Below are positions 16,612-24,845 of a stretch of 64,000 nucleotides of DNA, in pieces. Source of the DNA: Limnohabitans sp. 2KL-1 (GTDB taxonomy: Bacteria; Pseudomonadota; Gammaproteobacteria; Burkholderiales; Burkholderiaceae_C); assembly GCF_003063435.1 (NCBI RefSeq), contig NZ_NESL01000004.1, positions 186,001-250,000 on the forward strand, in the 5' to 3' direction. Position 1 is the first letter of the stretch, and the number at the start of each line of letters is the position of its first letter. Position numbers and translations under genes: made by a program. Under the pieces are notes generated by a model. The model was not told the origin of the DNA, did no database searches, and worked only from the letters and a program-made list of their open reading frames with translations.

Positions 16612-17874
16612 ATGAATCCTATTCACATCGAGTACCGCCAGGTCGAAGCACTGATCCCCTATGCCCGCAATGCCAAGCTGCATTCGGAGGCACAGGTGGC
16701 CCAGATCGCGGCCAGCATTCGTGAGTTCGGTTGGGGCGCTCCGATCCTGATTGATGGACAGAATAACGTGATTGCTGGTCACGGTCGCCTGCTGGCAGCA
16801 CGCAAGCTCGGACTGCCCGAGGTGCCTGTGGTGCCCCTTGAACACCTGTCGGACACGCAGCGCCGCGCCCTGATCCTGGCCGACAACAAGATCGGTGAGA
16901 ACGCATCCTGGGAAGACGAGTTGCTGGGCATTGAGTTGGCCGACCTCAAGGACGCTGGCTTCGATCTGGGCCTGACCGGCTTCTCGCAAGAGGAGTGGGA
17001 AGCCCTGATCGCTGGTGAAGATGCCACGACGGATGGCTTGACCGATGAGGACGCAGTGCCCGAGGTCAGTGAAACGCCCATCTCCAAGACCGGAGACATC
17101 TGGATCCTCGGCGAGCACAAGCTGTTGTGCGGCGACGCCACCAAGCCCGATGACTTCAAAGCCCTGTTGGGTGAGGAGTTGGTGGACATGACCTTCACCG
17201 ACCCACCCTACAACGTGAACTACGCCAACACGGCCAAGGACAAGATGCGGGGCAAGAACCGCCCGATCATGAATGACAACCTGGGTGAAGGCTTCGGCAG
17301 CTTCCTGCTGGACGCCTGCATGAACATCCTCACCCACACCAAGGGTGCGGTCTACATCGCCATGAGTTCGTCGGAATTGGACACGCTGCAATCTGCCTTC
17401 CGTGCAGCGGGCGGTCGCTGGTCCACCTTCATCATCTGGGCCAAGAACACTTTCACACTCGGGCGCGCGGATTACCAGCGCCAATACGAGCCGATTCTGT
17501 ATGGCTGGCGCGAAGGCACAGATCATTTCTGGTGTGGCGCCCGTGATCAGGGTGACGTCTGGAACGTCAAAAAGCCGGCCAAGAACGACCTGCACCCGAC
17601 CATGAAACCGGTCGAACTGGTCGAGCGTGCGGTGCGCAACAGCAGCAAGACGCGAGACCTGGTGCTTGATCCGTTCGGCGGCTCGGGCTCCACCTTGATT
17701 GCCTGTGAGAAGTCAGGGCGTCGCGCCCGACTCATTGAACTCGATCCCAAGTACGTCGATGTGATCGTCAAGCGCTGGGAGGAGTTCACGGGTCGCAAGG
17801 CCATCCGGGTGGGCGAGCCCATCCCTGAAGGTGAGGCCGTAGCTGATCCCGATCAGCCCAGCCTGGCCACATAA
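16612..17874 (+). CDS. ParB-domain / DNA methyltransferase fusion
   Basis: This 420-residue protein has an N-terminal ParB/Sulfiredoxin-like nuclease domain (IHIEYRQVEALIPYARNA, then IAGHGRLLAARKLG) followed by a methyltransferase with DPPYNVNY (catalytic motif IV) and, later, VLDPFGGSGST (motif I). Order IV before I indicates the beta group of N4/N6 amino methyltransferases. No partner endonuclease gene is adjacent, so this is an orphan phage methylase that could protect phage DNA or affect host regulation. Target sequence cannot be read from the protein. Confidence 0.92.
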   Translation: MNPIHIEYRQVEALIPYARNAKLHSEAQVAQIAASIREFGWGAPILIDGQNNVIAGHGRLLAARKLGLPEVPVVPLEHLSDTQRRALILADNKIGENASWEDELLGIELADLKDAGFDLGLTGFSQEEWEALIAGEDATTDGLTDEDAVPEVSETPISKTGDIWILGEHKLLCGDATKPDDFKALLGEELVDMTFTDPPYNVNYANTAKDKMRGKNRPIMNDNLGEGFGSFLLDACMNILTHTKGAVYIAMSSSELDTLQSAFRAAGGRWSTFIIWAKNTFTLGRADYQRQYEPILYGWREGTDHFWCGARDQGDVWNVKKPAKNDLHPTMKPVELVERAVRNSSKTRDLVLDPFGGSGSTLIACEKSGRRARLIELDPKYVDVIVKRWEEFTGRKAIRVGEPIPEGEAVADPDQPSLAT

Positions 17875-18203
17875 CGGCCGCTGTCCCCGCCGGACGGATC
17901 CACGTACAGGTATGGACGACCCGGTGCGTGGACTTCTACGCACAACCGGCCCAACATGAAATACCCGCCCTTGCCCTTAAGCCAGTCGCGTGACTTGTAG
18001 AGGTTTTTGGCAAAGCCATCGAATTCCTCTGGATCCATCACCCGGGTCTCGGTCACATAGACCACGTAATCACCCGTGGCGGCGATTTCGGTGATGTCCG
18101 TGGGCTTGCGTCCGAAGGACAGTCGGATGCTCAACTCTTCAACCTGCATCTCCTGGCCATCGAACGTGATGGTCAGGGGCTTTCTCTCGATCGTGATGGT
18201 CAT
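17853..18203 (-). CDS. Hypothetical phage protein, convergent with methylase
   Basis: This 116-residue protein starts at the ATG at 18203; a longer frame to 18356 lacks a sensible start. It is beta-rich, with short aromatic and charged runs (DYVVYVTETRVMDPEEFDGFA; KGGYFMLGRLCVEV), and has no known domain. Its 3' end overlaps the convergent methylase gene by 22 bp. It is the last of four leftward small genes in this cluster. Confidence 0.65.
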   Translation of the reverse strand: MTITIERKPLTITFDGQEMQVEELSIRLSFGRKPTDITEIAATGDYVVYVTETRVMDPEEFDGFAKNLYKSRDWLKGKGGYFMLGRLCVEVHAPGRPYLYVDPSGGDSGRYVARLG

Positions 18204-18226
18204 TGTTTTTATGGCTTGGCTCCTGG

Positions 18227-18706
18227 TCAGGCGACGCGGTAAATCCGCTGTCCACCAGCCTCTTTCGTCGAGGTGATCTCCAGGCCGAGCTTCTTCTTGA
18301 ATGCGCCGGCAAACGTTCCCCTGACCGTGTGGGCTTGCCACTGTGTGGCCTCGCAAATCTGTTCGATCGTGGCGCCCTCGGGGCGCTTGAGCATGGCGAT
18401 CACCTGCGCCTGCTTGCTGTTGTCTCGGGTGCGTGGCTTGGATTGCTCCGCCACTTCAATGATCTCTGCGAGTACTTGGGCGCTCACTGGCGCTTTGAGA
18501 GGGACACCTAGGGCCTCGTAGCCTTCGGCAGTCATGAGCCAGTCTTTGCCGCCCTCGGTGATCAGGGTTCGCTTGGATAAGCCGTCGATCACCTTTTGGC
18601 GAGCACCGCCCTTGATGTTCTCGGGGAACCAGATGATCTTGCCCTCTGTGTGCTGATGGGCGTGAGTCAGGATGGCGCGCTGGGAAGGGGTGAGTTGAAT
18701 GGTCAT
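18227..18706 (-). CDS. DUF3489 domain protein
   Basis: This 159-residue protein has an AGGAGAACACC leader before the ATG at 18706. The C-terminal half reads KQAQVIAMLKRPEGATIEQICEATQWQAHTVRGTFAGAFKKKLG, the winged-helix-like DUF3489 signature common in alpha- and betaproteobacterial prophages. Likely DNA-binding; function unknown. Followed by the 116-residue gene 23 bp downstream. Confidence 0.85.
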   Translation of the reverse strand: MTIQLTPSQRAILTHAHQHTEGKIIWFPENIKGGARQKVIDGLSKRTLITEGGKDWLMTAEGYEALGVPLKAPVSAQVLAEIIEVAEQSKPRTRDNSKQAQVIAMLKRPEGATIEQICEATQWQAHTVRGTFAGAFKKKLGLEITSTKEAGGQRIYRVA

Positions 18707-18719
18707 GGTGTTCTCCTGA

Positions 18720-18926
18720 TTAAGGTTGTGTGTGATTGGTTGTTGGATTGACCCTGGCGGACTTGCGACCAGCTTCATAGGCAGCTTCGAGCGCCGCCTT
18801 GATGCCCCAGACGCTCACGTCGTGAAAGTCGAGCCGGTCGCTGTGCTGGGTCTCCAGGGTCTCGATGAAAAGGTGTTGCTTGGCGATCTGGTCGAGCAGC
18901 TGTTCGAGCTTCTTGTCTGCCTTCAC
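18720..18926 (-). CDS. DUF6900-type small phage protein
   Basis: This 68-residue protein (GTG start, GTGA overlap with the upstream gene) contains LFIETLETQHSDRLDFHDVS and a WGIKAALEAAYEAGRKSA helix, the pattern I associate with DUF6900, a small protein of unknown role in prophages and islands. It lies in the leftward cluster with the DUF3489 gene. Confidence 0.75.
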   Translation of the reverse strand: MKADKKLEQLLDQIAKQHLFIETLETQHSDRLDFHDVSVWGIKAALEAAYEAGRKSARVNPTTNHTQP

Positions 18927-19132
18927 TTGGGCGCCTCTACTTGATGGATCTGGCGGGCGCGATCAAAGCCGACCCAGTCGCCTTTGAGATCCAAGCCTCT
19001 TGAGGCCATTTCCTCCCGGGCCAGTTGGTTGAGGTCCAACTCTCCGCGTGCCGCGGCAGCGAGGACTTTGTTCAGCGCGATCTGGATGAAGCCCAGCTCG
19101 TCGACGGTGAATTCGGTGCTTCGATAGGTCAT
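18923..19132 (-). CDS. Small hypothetical phage protein
   Basis: This 69-residue protein starts at the ATG at 19132 with GGAA seven bases upstream (a TTG two codons earlier is the alternative). The sequence FTVDELGFIQIALNKVLAAAARGELDLNQLAREEMASRGLD is helical and acidic. It is conserved-looking as the first gene of the small leftward cluster, but I know no function. Confidence 0.7.
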   Translation of the reverse strand: MTYRSTEFTVDELGFIQIALNKVLAAAARGELDLNQLAREEMASRGLDLKGDWVGFDRARQIHQVEAPK

Positions 19133-19249
19133 TGGCAATTTCCTTGGTTTGTTGATGGTGTTCGTATGAACGCTCTGTTTCCCGAGGAAGCCAAGCGGAA
19201 TCTCCGAAGCAGTTGCTTCTTTCTTGAATCAGTTCGAAGGCCGCTGCAG

Positions 19250-19633
19250 ATGCCCCTAAGCGCACCCACTCCCTGCCGATATCCGGGATGCGCCGCGGTG
19301 GTAACGGTGCCCGGGTTCTGCGACGCTCACAGGCCCTTGATTCATCGCGATTACGGGCGTGCGCGGCGTGGGTTCGATGCGGAGGCGGGCTTCTATCAGT
19401 CCAAGCCGTGGCGCTCGGTGAGGGCCATGTTCTTGCGCGGGCACCCGCTGTGCTGCGCCTGTGGTTCCAAAGGTTTGCTGGTGGCGGCCCGTGTCGTGGA
19501 CCACGTGCGGCCGATCAAGGACGGCGGCGCGCGGTTTGATGTGAGCAACCTGCAGTCGCTGTGCGTGTCTTGTCACAACCGCAAGACCGCCCGCGAGTCA
19601 GCAGGGCGGTCAGTAGCCCCCCAGGGGGGGTGA
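19250..19633 (+). CDS. HNH endonuclease next to terminase
   Basis: This 127-residue protein has paired cysteines (CRYPGC, CDAH; CCACG and CVSCHN) around the HNH signature VVDHVRPIKDGGARFDVSNLQSLC. The ATG at 19250 has GAAGG about ten bases upstream. HNH nucleases beside the small terminase are needed for cos cleavage in HK97-type phages (gp74), so a packaging role is expected. It is followed by a G/C-run region and TerS. Confidence 0.88.
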   Translation: MPLSAPTPCRYPGCAAVVTVPGFCDAHRPLIHRDYGRARRGFDAEAGFYQSKPWRSVRAMFLRGHPLCCACGSKGLLVAARVVDHVRPIKDGGARFDVSNLQSLCVSCHNRKTARESAGRSVAPQGG

Positions 19634-19720
19634 ATCTCTAGGGATGGCGAGCCACGATGCGTGCGCCTGCCAAGATTTTTGCGCGTGCAAATTGAAACCT
19701 AGGGGGGTTACCCCGAAGGC
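19617..19720. other. G-run region between HNH gene and TerS, candidate cos region
   Basis: The end of the HNH gene and the following bases contain a near-palindromic run of six C and seven G (19617-19630) and a second CCTAGGGGGGTTACCCC stretch (19699-19715). The location between HNH and TerS is where cos sites lie in many HNH-encoding cos phages. The actual nick sites cannot be read here. Confidence 0.35.
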
Positions 19721-19760
19721 AGCCTAATGCCGGGCTTCGCCGGTCGGGGCTAAGAGCCGA

Positions 19761-19988
19761 TCAGTTGAGATCGGCGATGAACTTTTCGATATTGATGGCT
19801 TTGGATTTCCCCACCGAGCGAATGATGGAGTTGGCGACGTTTTCTTCAACGACGCTGTTCCATTTGGAAAAGCTCTTGTCCGTCACGCTCTTGTCAAAAG
19901 CAGATCGTACCGCCTCACGCCCAGCTTTCATATCAGCCGCCAGAGCGGACTGAACGAGGCATTTTGCGATGACGTCGGCTTTGCGCAC
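19761..19988 (-). CDS. Possible small protein, weak support
   Basis: This is a 75-residue open frame with a GTG start and a weak GGA box about nine bases upstream, in the 415-bp gap before TerS. The translation (ADVIAKCLVQSALAADMKAG ... NIEKFIADLN) looks protein-like and helical, but I recognise nothing. It runs against the late genes. The rest of the gap holds no other gene. Confidence 0.35.
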   Translation of the reverse strand: MRKADVIAKCLVQSALAADMKAGREAVRSAFDKSVTDKSFSKWNSVVEENVANSIIRSVGKSKAINIEKFIADLN

Positions 19989-20048
19989 TGGGAGTTTTCC
20001 GGTGGGTTTGAAGCCTCCATATTAACGATTACCAACGACTGAACCCAG

Positions 20049-20507
20049 ATGGCCGGACGAAAACCACTCCCCACGGAGATCAAAAAGCTCAGGGGAACCC
20101 TGCAAAAGTGCAGGACCAACCCGCATGAGCCACAGCCCCAAGGGGATCTGGTTGCGCCGCCCGAGTACATGTCGGACGGAGCCAAGCAGGCCTGGCGCTA
20201 TGCCATTGACAGCGCGCCCGAGCATTTGCTGCGCAAACTCGATATGTCGGTGCTGGAGGTTTGGTCATGCGCCGCTGACCTGTACCGCAAGGCTCAGATA
20301 GGAATCACCAAGACGGGACTGCTGATCAAAGCGCCGAACACCGGTGTGCCAATGCAGTCGCCGTACCTGGCCATCGCGAACAAGCAGGCCCAGATCATGA
20401 CCAAGGCGGCGGTGGAGATGGGATTTACGCCAGCCTCTCGTTCGCGTATCACACAGCCCACAGATACCCAGATCGATCTCGATCCTTGGGCGGACATAGC
20501 AGGCTGA
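20049..20507 (+). CDS. Terminase small subunit (P27 family)
   Basis: This 152-residue protein begins MAGRKPLPTEIKKLRGTLQ, the typical P27-type TerS N-terminus, and has helical segments leading to KTGLLIKAPNTGVPMQSPYLAIANKQ, the conserved core of the family. It recognises phage DNA and starts packaging with TerL, which begins 9 bp downstream. Length is normal. Confidence 0.93.
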   Translation: MAGRKPLPTEIKKLRGTLQKCRTNPHEPQPQGDLVAPPEYMSDGAKQAWRYAIDSAPEHLLRKLDMSVLEVWSCAADLYRKAQIGITKTGLLIKAPNTGVPMQSPYLAIANKQAQIMTKAAVEMGFTPASRSRITQPTDTQIDLDPWADIAG

Positions 20508-20516
20508 GACTGAACT

Positions 20517-22229
20517 TTGGCAGCAGATAACTACGCCGCCGTTGCCCGCAAGTATGCGCAGGCAGTCGTTGCCGGTGACATCCTGACCTGCAAATGGGTC
20601 CAGCGGGCATGCCAACGGCAGTTGAACGATCTGGCAAAGTTCAAGGGCAAGGCAAGTCCCTACCAGTTCAACCCAAAGCTCACCGACAAGGACGGGCGGG
20701 AATTCCATCCCGCTGACAACCTGTGCGCGTTCATTGAACGCCTGCCCCACGTCAAGGGGCCGCTGGCAGGCGAGACGATCAAGTTGGAGCCTTGGCAGGT
20801 GTTCATCCTGACCACCGTATTTGGATGGGTCAAGCCTGACGGTAATCGCCGCTTTCGGCGCTCGTACATTGAGGTGCCACGTGGCAACGCTAAGTCGACC
20901 CTGTCGTCTGCGCTTGCGCTGTACATGCTGGCCGCCGATGGTGAAGGTGGTGCAGAGGTTTACTCTCTGGCCACCACCCGCGACCAGGCGCGCATTGTGT
21001 TTGGAGATGCCCAGACCATGGCGCGCAGGTCACAGGGCTTTCGCAGCCGGTTTTCTGTCAACGTCGGTGCGCACAACATGAACGTGCTGCAGACGGGATC
21101 GAAGTTTGAAGCGCTCTCTGCAGAGGGTTCGACGCTTGATGGCCTGAACATTCACTTCGGCTGCATTGATGAATTGCACGCCCACAAAACCCGCACCGTC
21201 TATGACGTGGTGGAGACCGGGACCGGTAAACGAGACAACTCACTTCTGTGGGTGATCACCACCGCAGGCAGCAACCGTTCAGGTATTTGCTACGAGGTGC
21301 GCACCTTTGTGACCCGGCTGCTCGATGGCGTGTTCGAGGACGACAGCCAGTTTGGCATCGTCTACGGGCTGGACGATGGGGACGACTGGACCAGCGAAGA
21401 CTCGCTGATGAAGGCCAACCCCAACTGGGGCATCTCGGTGCGCCCGGAAATTCTGGGACCGCTGCAGGCCAAGGCCATGCAGTTGCCCAGTGCGATGAAC
21501 AATTTCAAGACCAAACACTTGAACGAGTGGGTCAACGCCGACACCGCATGGATGGACATGCGCTCCTGGGACGCCTGTGCTGATCAGGACCTGGACATCG
21601 AGTCCTTTGTGGGCCAGCCCTGCTGGGTGGGCCTGGACCTGGCCAGCAAGACGGACATTGCCGCCTTGGTGATTGTGTTTGTCCATCCTGAAATTGCCGA
21701 TGCATTCGCTGTCTTTGGCAAGTACTACCTGCCGGAAGATACGGTCAACGCCAATGGCAACAGCCAGTACCCTGGCTGGATGCACACCGGACGCCTGACG
21801 GTGACGCCGGGCAATGTGATTGATTTCAGTTGGATCGAAGCGGATCTGAATGATCTGTCCTCTCGCTTTGCGGTGCAGGCCGTTGCATTTGATCCGTTTC
21901 AGGCGACGCAACTCTCGACTCGAATGATGAGTGAGGGTCTGCCCATGATTGAAGTGCGTCCGACGGTGCTGAATTTCTCAGAACCGATGAAGACGCTTGA
22001 AGCCTTAGTGCTTCAAAAGAAATTGGTTCACGACGGCGACCCGGTGCTGGGCTGGATGGTCAGCAACGTGGTGGCCCATCTGGACGCCAAAGACAACATT
22101 TACCCACGCAAGGAGCGAGCAGAAAACAAGATCGACGGCGTCGTGGCACTGATCATGGCGCTGTCGCGCGCGATCAAACCGGGGGACTCGGTGGTGCTGG
22201 GATCCGACTACGAGTTGATGTTGCTCTGA
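20517..22229 (+). CDS. Terminase large subunit (HK97-type TerL)
   Basis: This 570-residue protein (TTG start) contains the ATPase Walker A VPRGNAKST near residue 119, Walker B-like FGCIDELHAH near 218 and a C-terminal nuclease beginning WVGLDLASKTD near residue 372 with a second acidic cluster VAFDPFQATQL and a final KIDGVVALIMAL. Together these are the packaging motor and headful/cos endonuclease. It sits between TerS and portal as usual. Confidence 0.95.
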   Translation: MAADNYAAVARKYAQAVVAGDILTCKWVQRACQRQLNDLAKFKGKASPYQFNPKLTDKDGREFHPADNLCAFIERLPHVKGPLAGETIKLEPWQVFILTTVFGWVKPDGNRRFRRSYIEVPRGNAKSTLSSALALYMLAADGEGGAEVYSLATTRDQARIVFGDAQTMARRSQGFRSRFSVNVGAHNMNVLQTGSKFEALSAEGSTLDGLNIHFGCIDELHAHKTRTVYDVVETGTGKRDNSLLWVITTAGSNRSGICYEVRTFVTRLLDGVFEDDSQFGIVYGLDDGDDWTSEDSLMKANPNWGISVRPEILGPLQAKAMQLPSAMNNFKTKHLNEWVNADTAWMDMRSWDACADQDLDIESFVGQPCWVGLDLASKTDIAALVIVFVHPEIADAFAVFGKYYLPEDTVNANGNSQYPGWMHTGRLTVTPGNVIDFSWIEADLNDLSSRFAVQAVAFDPFQATQLSTRMMSEGLPMIEVRPTVLNFSEPMKTLEALVLQKKLVHDGDPVLGWMVSNVVAHLDAKDNIYPRKERAENKIDGVVALIMALSRAIKPGDSVVLGSDYELMLL

Positions 22230-22233
22230 ACTG

Positions 22234-23751
22234 ATGGGACTGTTTAGCTTTTTTGATCGCTTTCGCGGATCCGGTGAACCCGGTGCCTCCAGCGGTGACC
22301 GCAGCCCTTACGGCGAATTTTGGTTTGAGCCGGTCTCTGCCCGGACTGGCAGCGGTATGCGTGTCTCGCCCGACAGCGCGCTGCGCGTGGCTGCGGTGTA
22401 TGCCTGTGTGCGAATCCTGGCTGAAACCATGGCATCGTTGCCTTTGGTGATTTACCAGCGCCGCCCAGACGGCGGCAAGGACAAGGTCACGGACCATTGG
22501 CTCTATCGCTTGATGGCCAAGCGGCCGAACCGGTTTCAAAATCCTTTCGAGTGGCGTGAGATGCTGCAAGGCCACCTGGCTTTGCGCGGTAACGCGTACA
22601 ACCAGATCATCACCAACCCGCGTGGCGAGATCATCGAGTTGATGCCGATCCATCCGGACCGGGTCAAGATCGAGTTGCTGCCCTCTGGTGAATACCGCTA
22701 CCGGGTTACTGACAGGTCCGGTAAGGAGGTGATCTTGCCCAGAGGCGATGTCTGGCACCTGCGCGGACTGTCCTCAGATGGGTTGATGGGCATGAGCCCG
22801 ATTGAGCTTGCACGAGAAAACCTCGGCATGGCGCTGGCCGCCCAGGACTACGGCGCACGCTTCTTTGCCAACGACGCCAAGCCGACCGGCGGCTGGATTG
22901 AATTTCCCGGCTCCTTCAAGGACTCCGAAGCCAAGAAGGTGTTTCGTGAGTCCTACCAGCAGGCTCAGTCTGGTGCCAACCGGGGCAAGGTCCTGGTGCT
23001 GGAAAACGGCATGAAGTTCCACGAAGTGGGTGTCACCAACAAAGACGCCCAGTTCTTGGAGTTGCGTAAGTTTCAGATCACTGATATCGCACGCCTCTTT
23101 CGCGTGCCGCCGCACATGATTGCCGATCTTGAGCGTGCAACGTTCTCCAACATTGAGCAGCAAAGCCTGGAGTTTGTCATGCACACCATGACGCCGTGGG
23201 CTGAGCGCTGGGAGGCCAGCATCGAGTCGGAGTTGCTGCTTGCGGGCGATGACATCGAGATCGAATTTGACTTCGCCAACCTGATGCGCGGTGATGCTGC
23301 CAGCCGCTCGAGTTACTACCAAAGCGGAATTCAGAATGGATGGCTCACGCGAAATGAGGCACGGATTGCAGAAAACTTGAATCCGATTGACGGACTGGAT
23401 CAGCCACTACGTCCACTCAATATGGTCGAGGAGGACGCGGCAGAGGATTTGGAAATCGATACACAAGCAGAAGCAGCAGAGCCACCGGAGCAAAAAGCGA
23501 TCGAGCCTGCGGAGGATGAGAGTGTTGCCCGTCTCAATGGGAGATTTAACGCACTTGTTCAAACGACCTCTGAGCGACTTGCCCGCCGAATTGGCCGATC
23601 AGGTCATTTGGCAGAAAAAGACATCCTGTTGATCTCCCAAGCCTTGGCCGTACCGCTTGACCGGGTTCAGCTTTGGTCAAACCAGATAGCCGAGCCGATA
23701 GATCAAAAAAGGCTCACCGAATCACTTATCACTCTCGGACAGAATTTATGA
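22234..23751 (+). CDS. Portal protein (HK97 family)
   Basis: This 505-residue protein has the family core: SALRVAAVYACVRILAETMASLPL, LRGNAYNQIITNPRGEIIELMPIHPDRV, DVWHLRGLSSDGLMGMSPIELARENLG, and RVPPHMIADLERATFSNIEQQSLEFV. It forms the dodecameric DNA gate at a capsid vertex. The C-terminal region is extended and acidic (QAEAAEPPEQKAIEPAEDE). Overlaps the protease gene by 4 bp. Confidence 0.95.
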   Translation: MGLFSFFDRFRGSGEPGASSGDRSPYGEFWFEPVSARTGSGMRVSPDSALRVAAVYACVRILAETMASLPLVIYQRRPDGGKDKVTDHWLYRLMAKRPNRFQNPFEWREMLQGHLALRGNAYNQIITNPRGEIIELMPIHPDRVKIELLPSGEYRYRVTDRSGKEVILPRGDVWHLRGLSSDGLMGMSPIELARENLGMALAAQDYGARFFANDAKPTGGWIEFPGSFKDSEAKKVFRESYQQAQSGANRGKVLVLENGMKFHEVGVTNKDAQFLELRKFQITDIARLFRVPPHMIADLERATFSNIEQQSLEFVMHTMTPWAERWEASIESELLLAGDDIEIEFDFANLMRGDAASRSSYYQSGIQNGWLTRNEARIAENLNPIDGLDQPLRPLNMVEEDAAEDLEIDTQAEAAEPPEQKAIEPAEDESVARLNGRFNALVQTTSERLARRIGRSGHLAEKDILLISQALAVPLDRVQLWSNQIAEPIDQKRLTESLITLGQNL

Positions 23752-24692
23752 AAAACCAACTATTAGTTGCTGAATTTTTGGCAACGCCATGGGCCTTGAT
23801 GCCCGAGCGTTTGAGTGCCCTGGCCACTGTCATTTCCCGGTGGTCGCAAGGTGCGCCTGCCAGCGACGCCGCCAGGTTTCAGGTCCAAACAGACCGTGTG
23901 CTGCGCGACACTCGCAGACAGACCTCGGCTGCCATTTCGGGTGGCGGCATTGCCGTCATCCCAATTTACGGCGTCATCACACAGCGTGGAAATATGGTGG
24001 ATGACGTCTCCGGCCCTGGCATGGTCAGCACCCAGATCGTTACCCAAATGCTCAGGCAAGCCGTTGCCGATGATGCGGTCAGTCAGATCTTGCTGGACAT
24101 CGACAGCCCTGGCGGCAGTGTCTATGGCGTTTCTGAATTGAGTGATGCGATTTTGAGTGCCCGTGCACAAAAGCCCGTGGTGGCGATTGCGAACAGTCTG
24201 GCAGCTTCGGCTGCTTACTGGGTCGGTTCCCAAGCCAGTGAGTTCTACATCACCTCCGGTGGAGAAGTCGGCTCAATTGGCGTGTGGCAGGCGCACCAGG
24301 ACTACAGCAAAGCCATGGACGAGGCAGGCGTTAAGACCACGCTCATATCGGCGGGCAAGTTCAAGGTCGAGGGCAATCCATATGCACCGCTGGACGAAGA
24401 AGCACAAGGATTTATGCAGTCCCGCGTTGATGACTATTACGCATCGTTCACCAAGGCTGTGGCTAAGGGGCGTGGTGTGCCCATCACTCAGGTACGAGAT
24501 GGCATGGGCCAGGGCCGGGTCTTGGGCGCTGATGCGGCTTTGGCGCAAAACATGGTGGACGGTATTGCCAGCTTTGATCAGGTCTTGAGCAAGATGCAAA
24601 AAGACGCAGCGTCAAGTGCTAAGTCCAGTCCAACTGTCAAACCCAAAACCTCCCGCTTGGCTCAAGCCCGCTCAGAGCTTGGGATTTTGTAA
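23748..24692 (+). CDS. S49-family head maturation protease / scaffold
   Basis: The ATG at 23748 overlaps the portal stop (ATGA), giving 314 residues. The core includes VIPIYGVIT, DIDSPGGSVYG, the nucleophile serine in ANSLAASAAYW and the general-base lysine in TTLISAGKFKVEG, as in SppA/ClpP-like phage prohead proteases such as lambda gpC. The C-terminal charged tail could act as scaffold. A terminator-like hairpin follows before the capsid gene. Confidence 0.93.
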   Translation: MKNQLLVAEFLATPWALMPERLSALATVISRWSQGAPASDAARFQVQTDRVLRDTRRQTSAAISGGGIAVIPIYGVITQRGNMVDDVSGPGMVSTQIVTQMLRQAVADDAVSQILLDIDSPGGSVYGVSELSDAILSARAQKPVVAIANSLAASAAYWVGSQASEFYITSGGEVGSIGVWQAHQDYSKAMDEAGVKTTLISAGKFKVEGNPYAPLDEEAQGFMQSRVDDYYASFTKAVAKGRGVPITQVRDGMGQGRVLGADAALAQNMVDGIASFDQVLSKMQKDAASSAKSSPTVKPKTSRLAQARSELGIL

Positions 24693-24803
24693 TTTGGACT
24701 GCTCAGGAGTTGCTCCGTTGAGCGCCTCCAGTCCGAACGGCGACCCGTAGGTCGCAACTCTGATGCGTGACTAGCTTCGCGCATTTTTCAATCTTTTCAA
24801 TCC

Positions 24804-24827
24804 CGCCACCCAAGAGGTGGCTTTTTT
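24804..24827 (+). terminator. Terminator-like hairpin between protease and capsid genes
   Basis: GCCACC (24805-24810) and GGTGGC (24816-24821) pair across a CAAGA loop, followed by six T. It may partly end upstream transcripts so that capsid mRNA from a separate promoter dominates. No clear promoter was identified in the 153-bp gap. Confidence 0.8.
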
Positions 24828-24845
24828 ACGTCTGGAGAAACCCAA

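Noticed and set aside
16597..17595. 332-residue minus-strand open frame opposite the methyltransferase
   Set aside because: Shadow of the methyltransferase gene.
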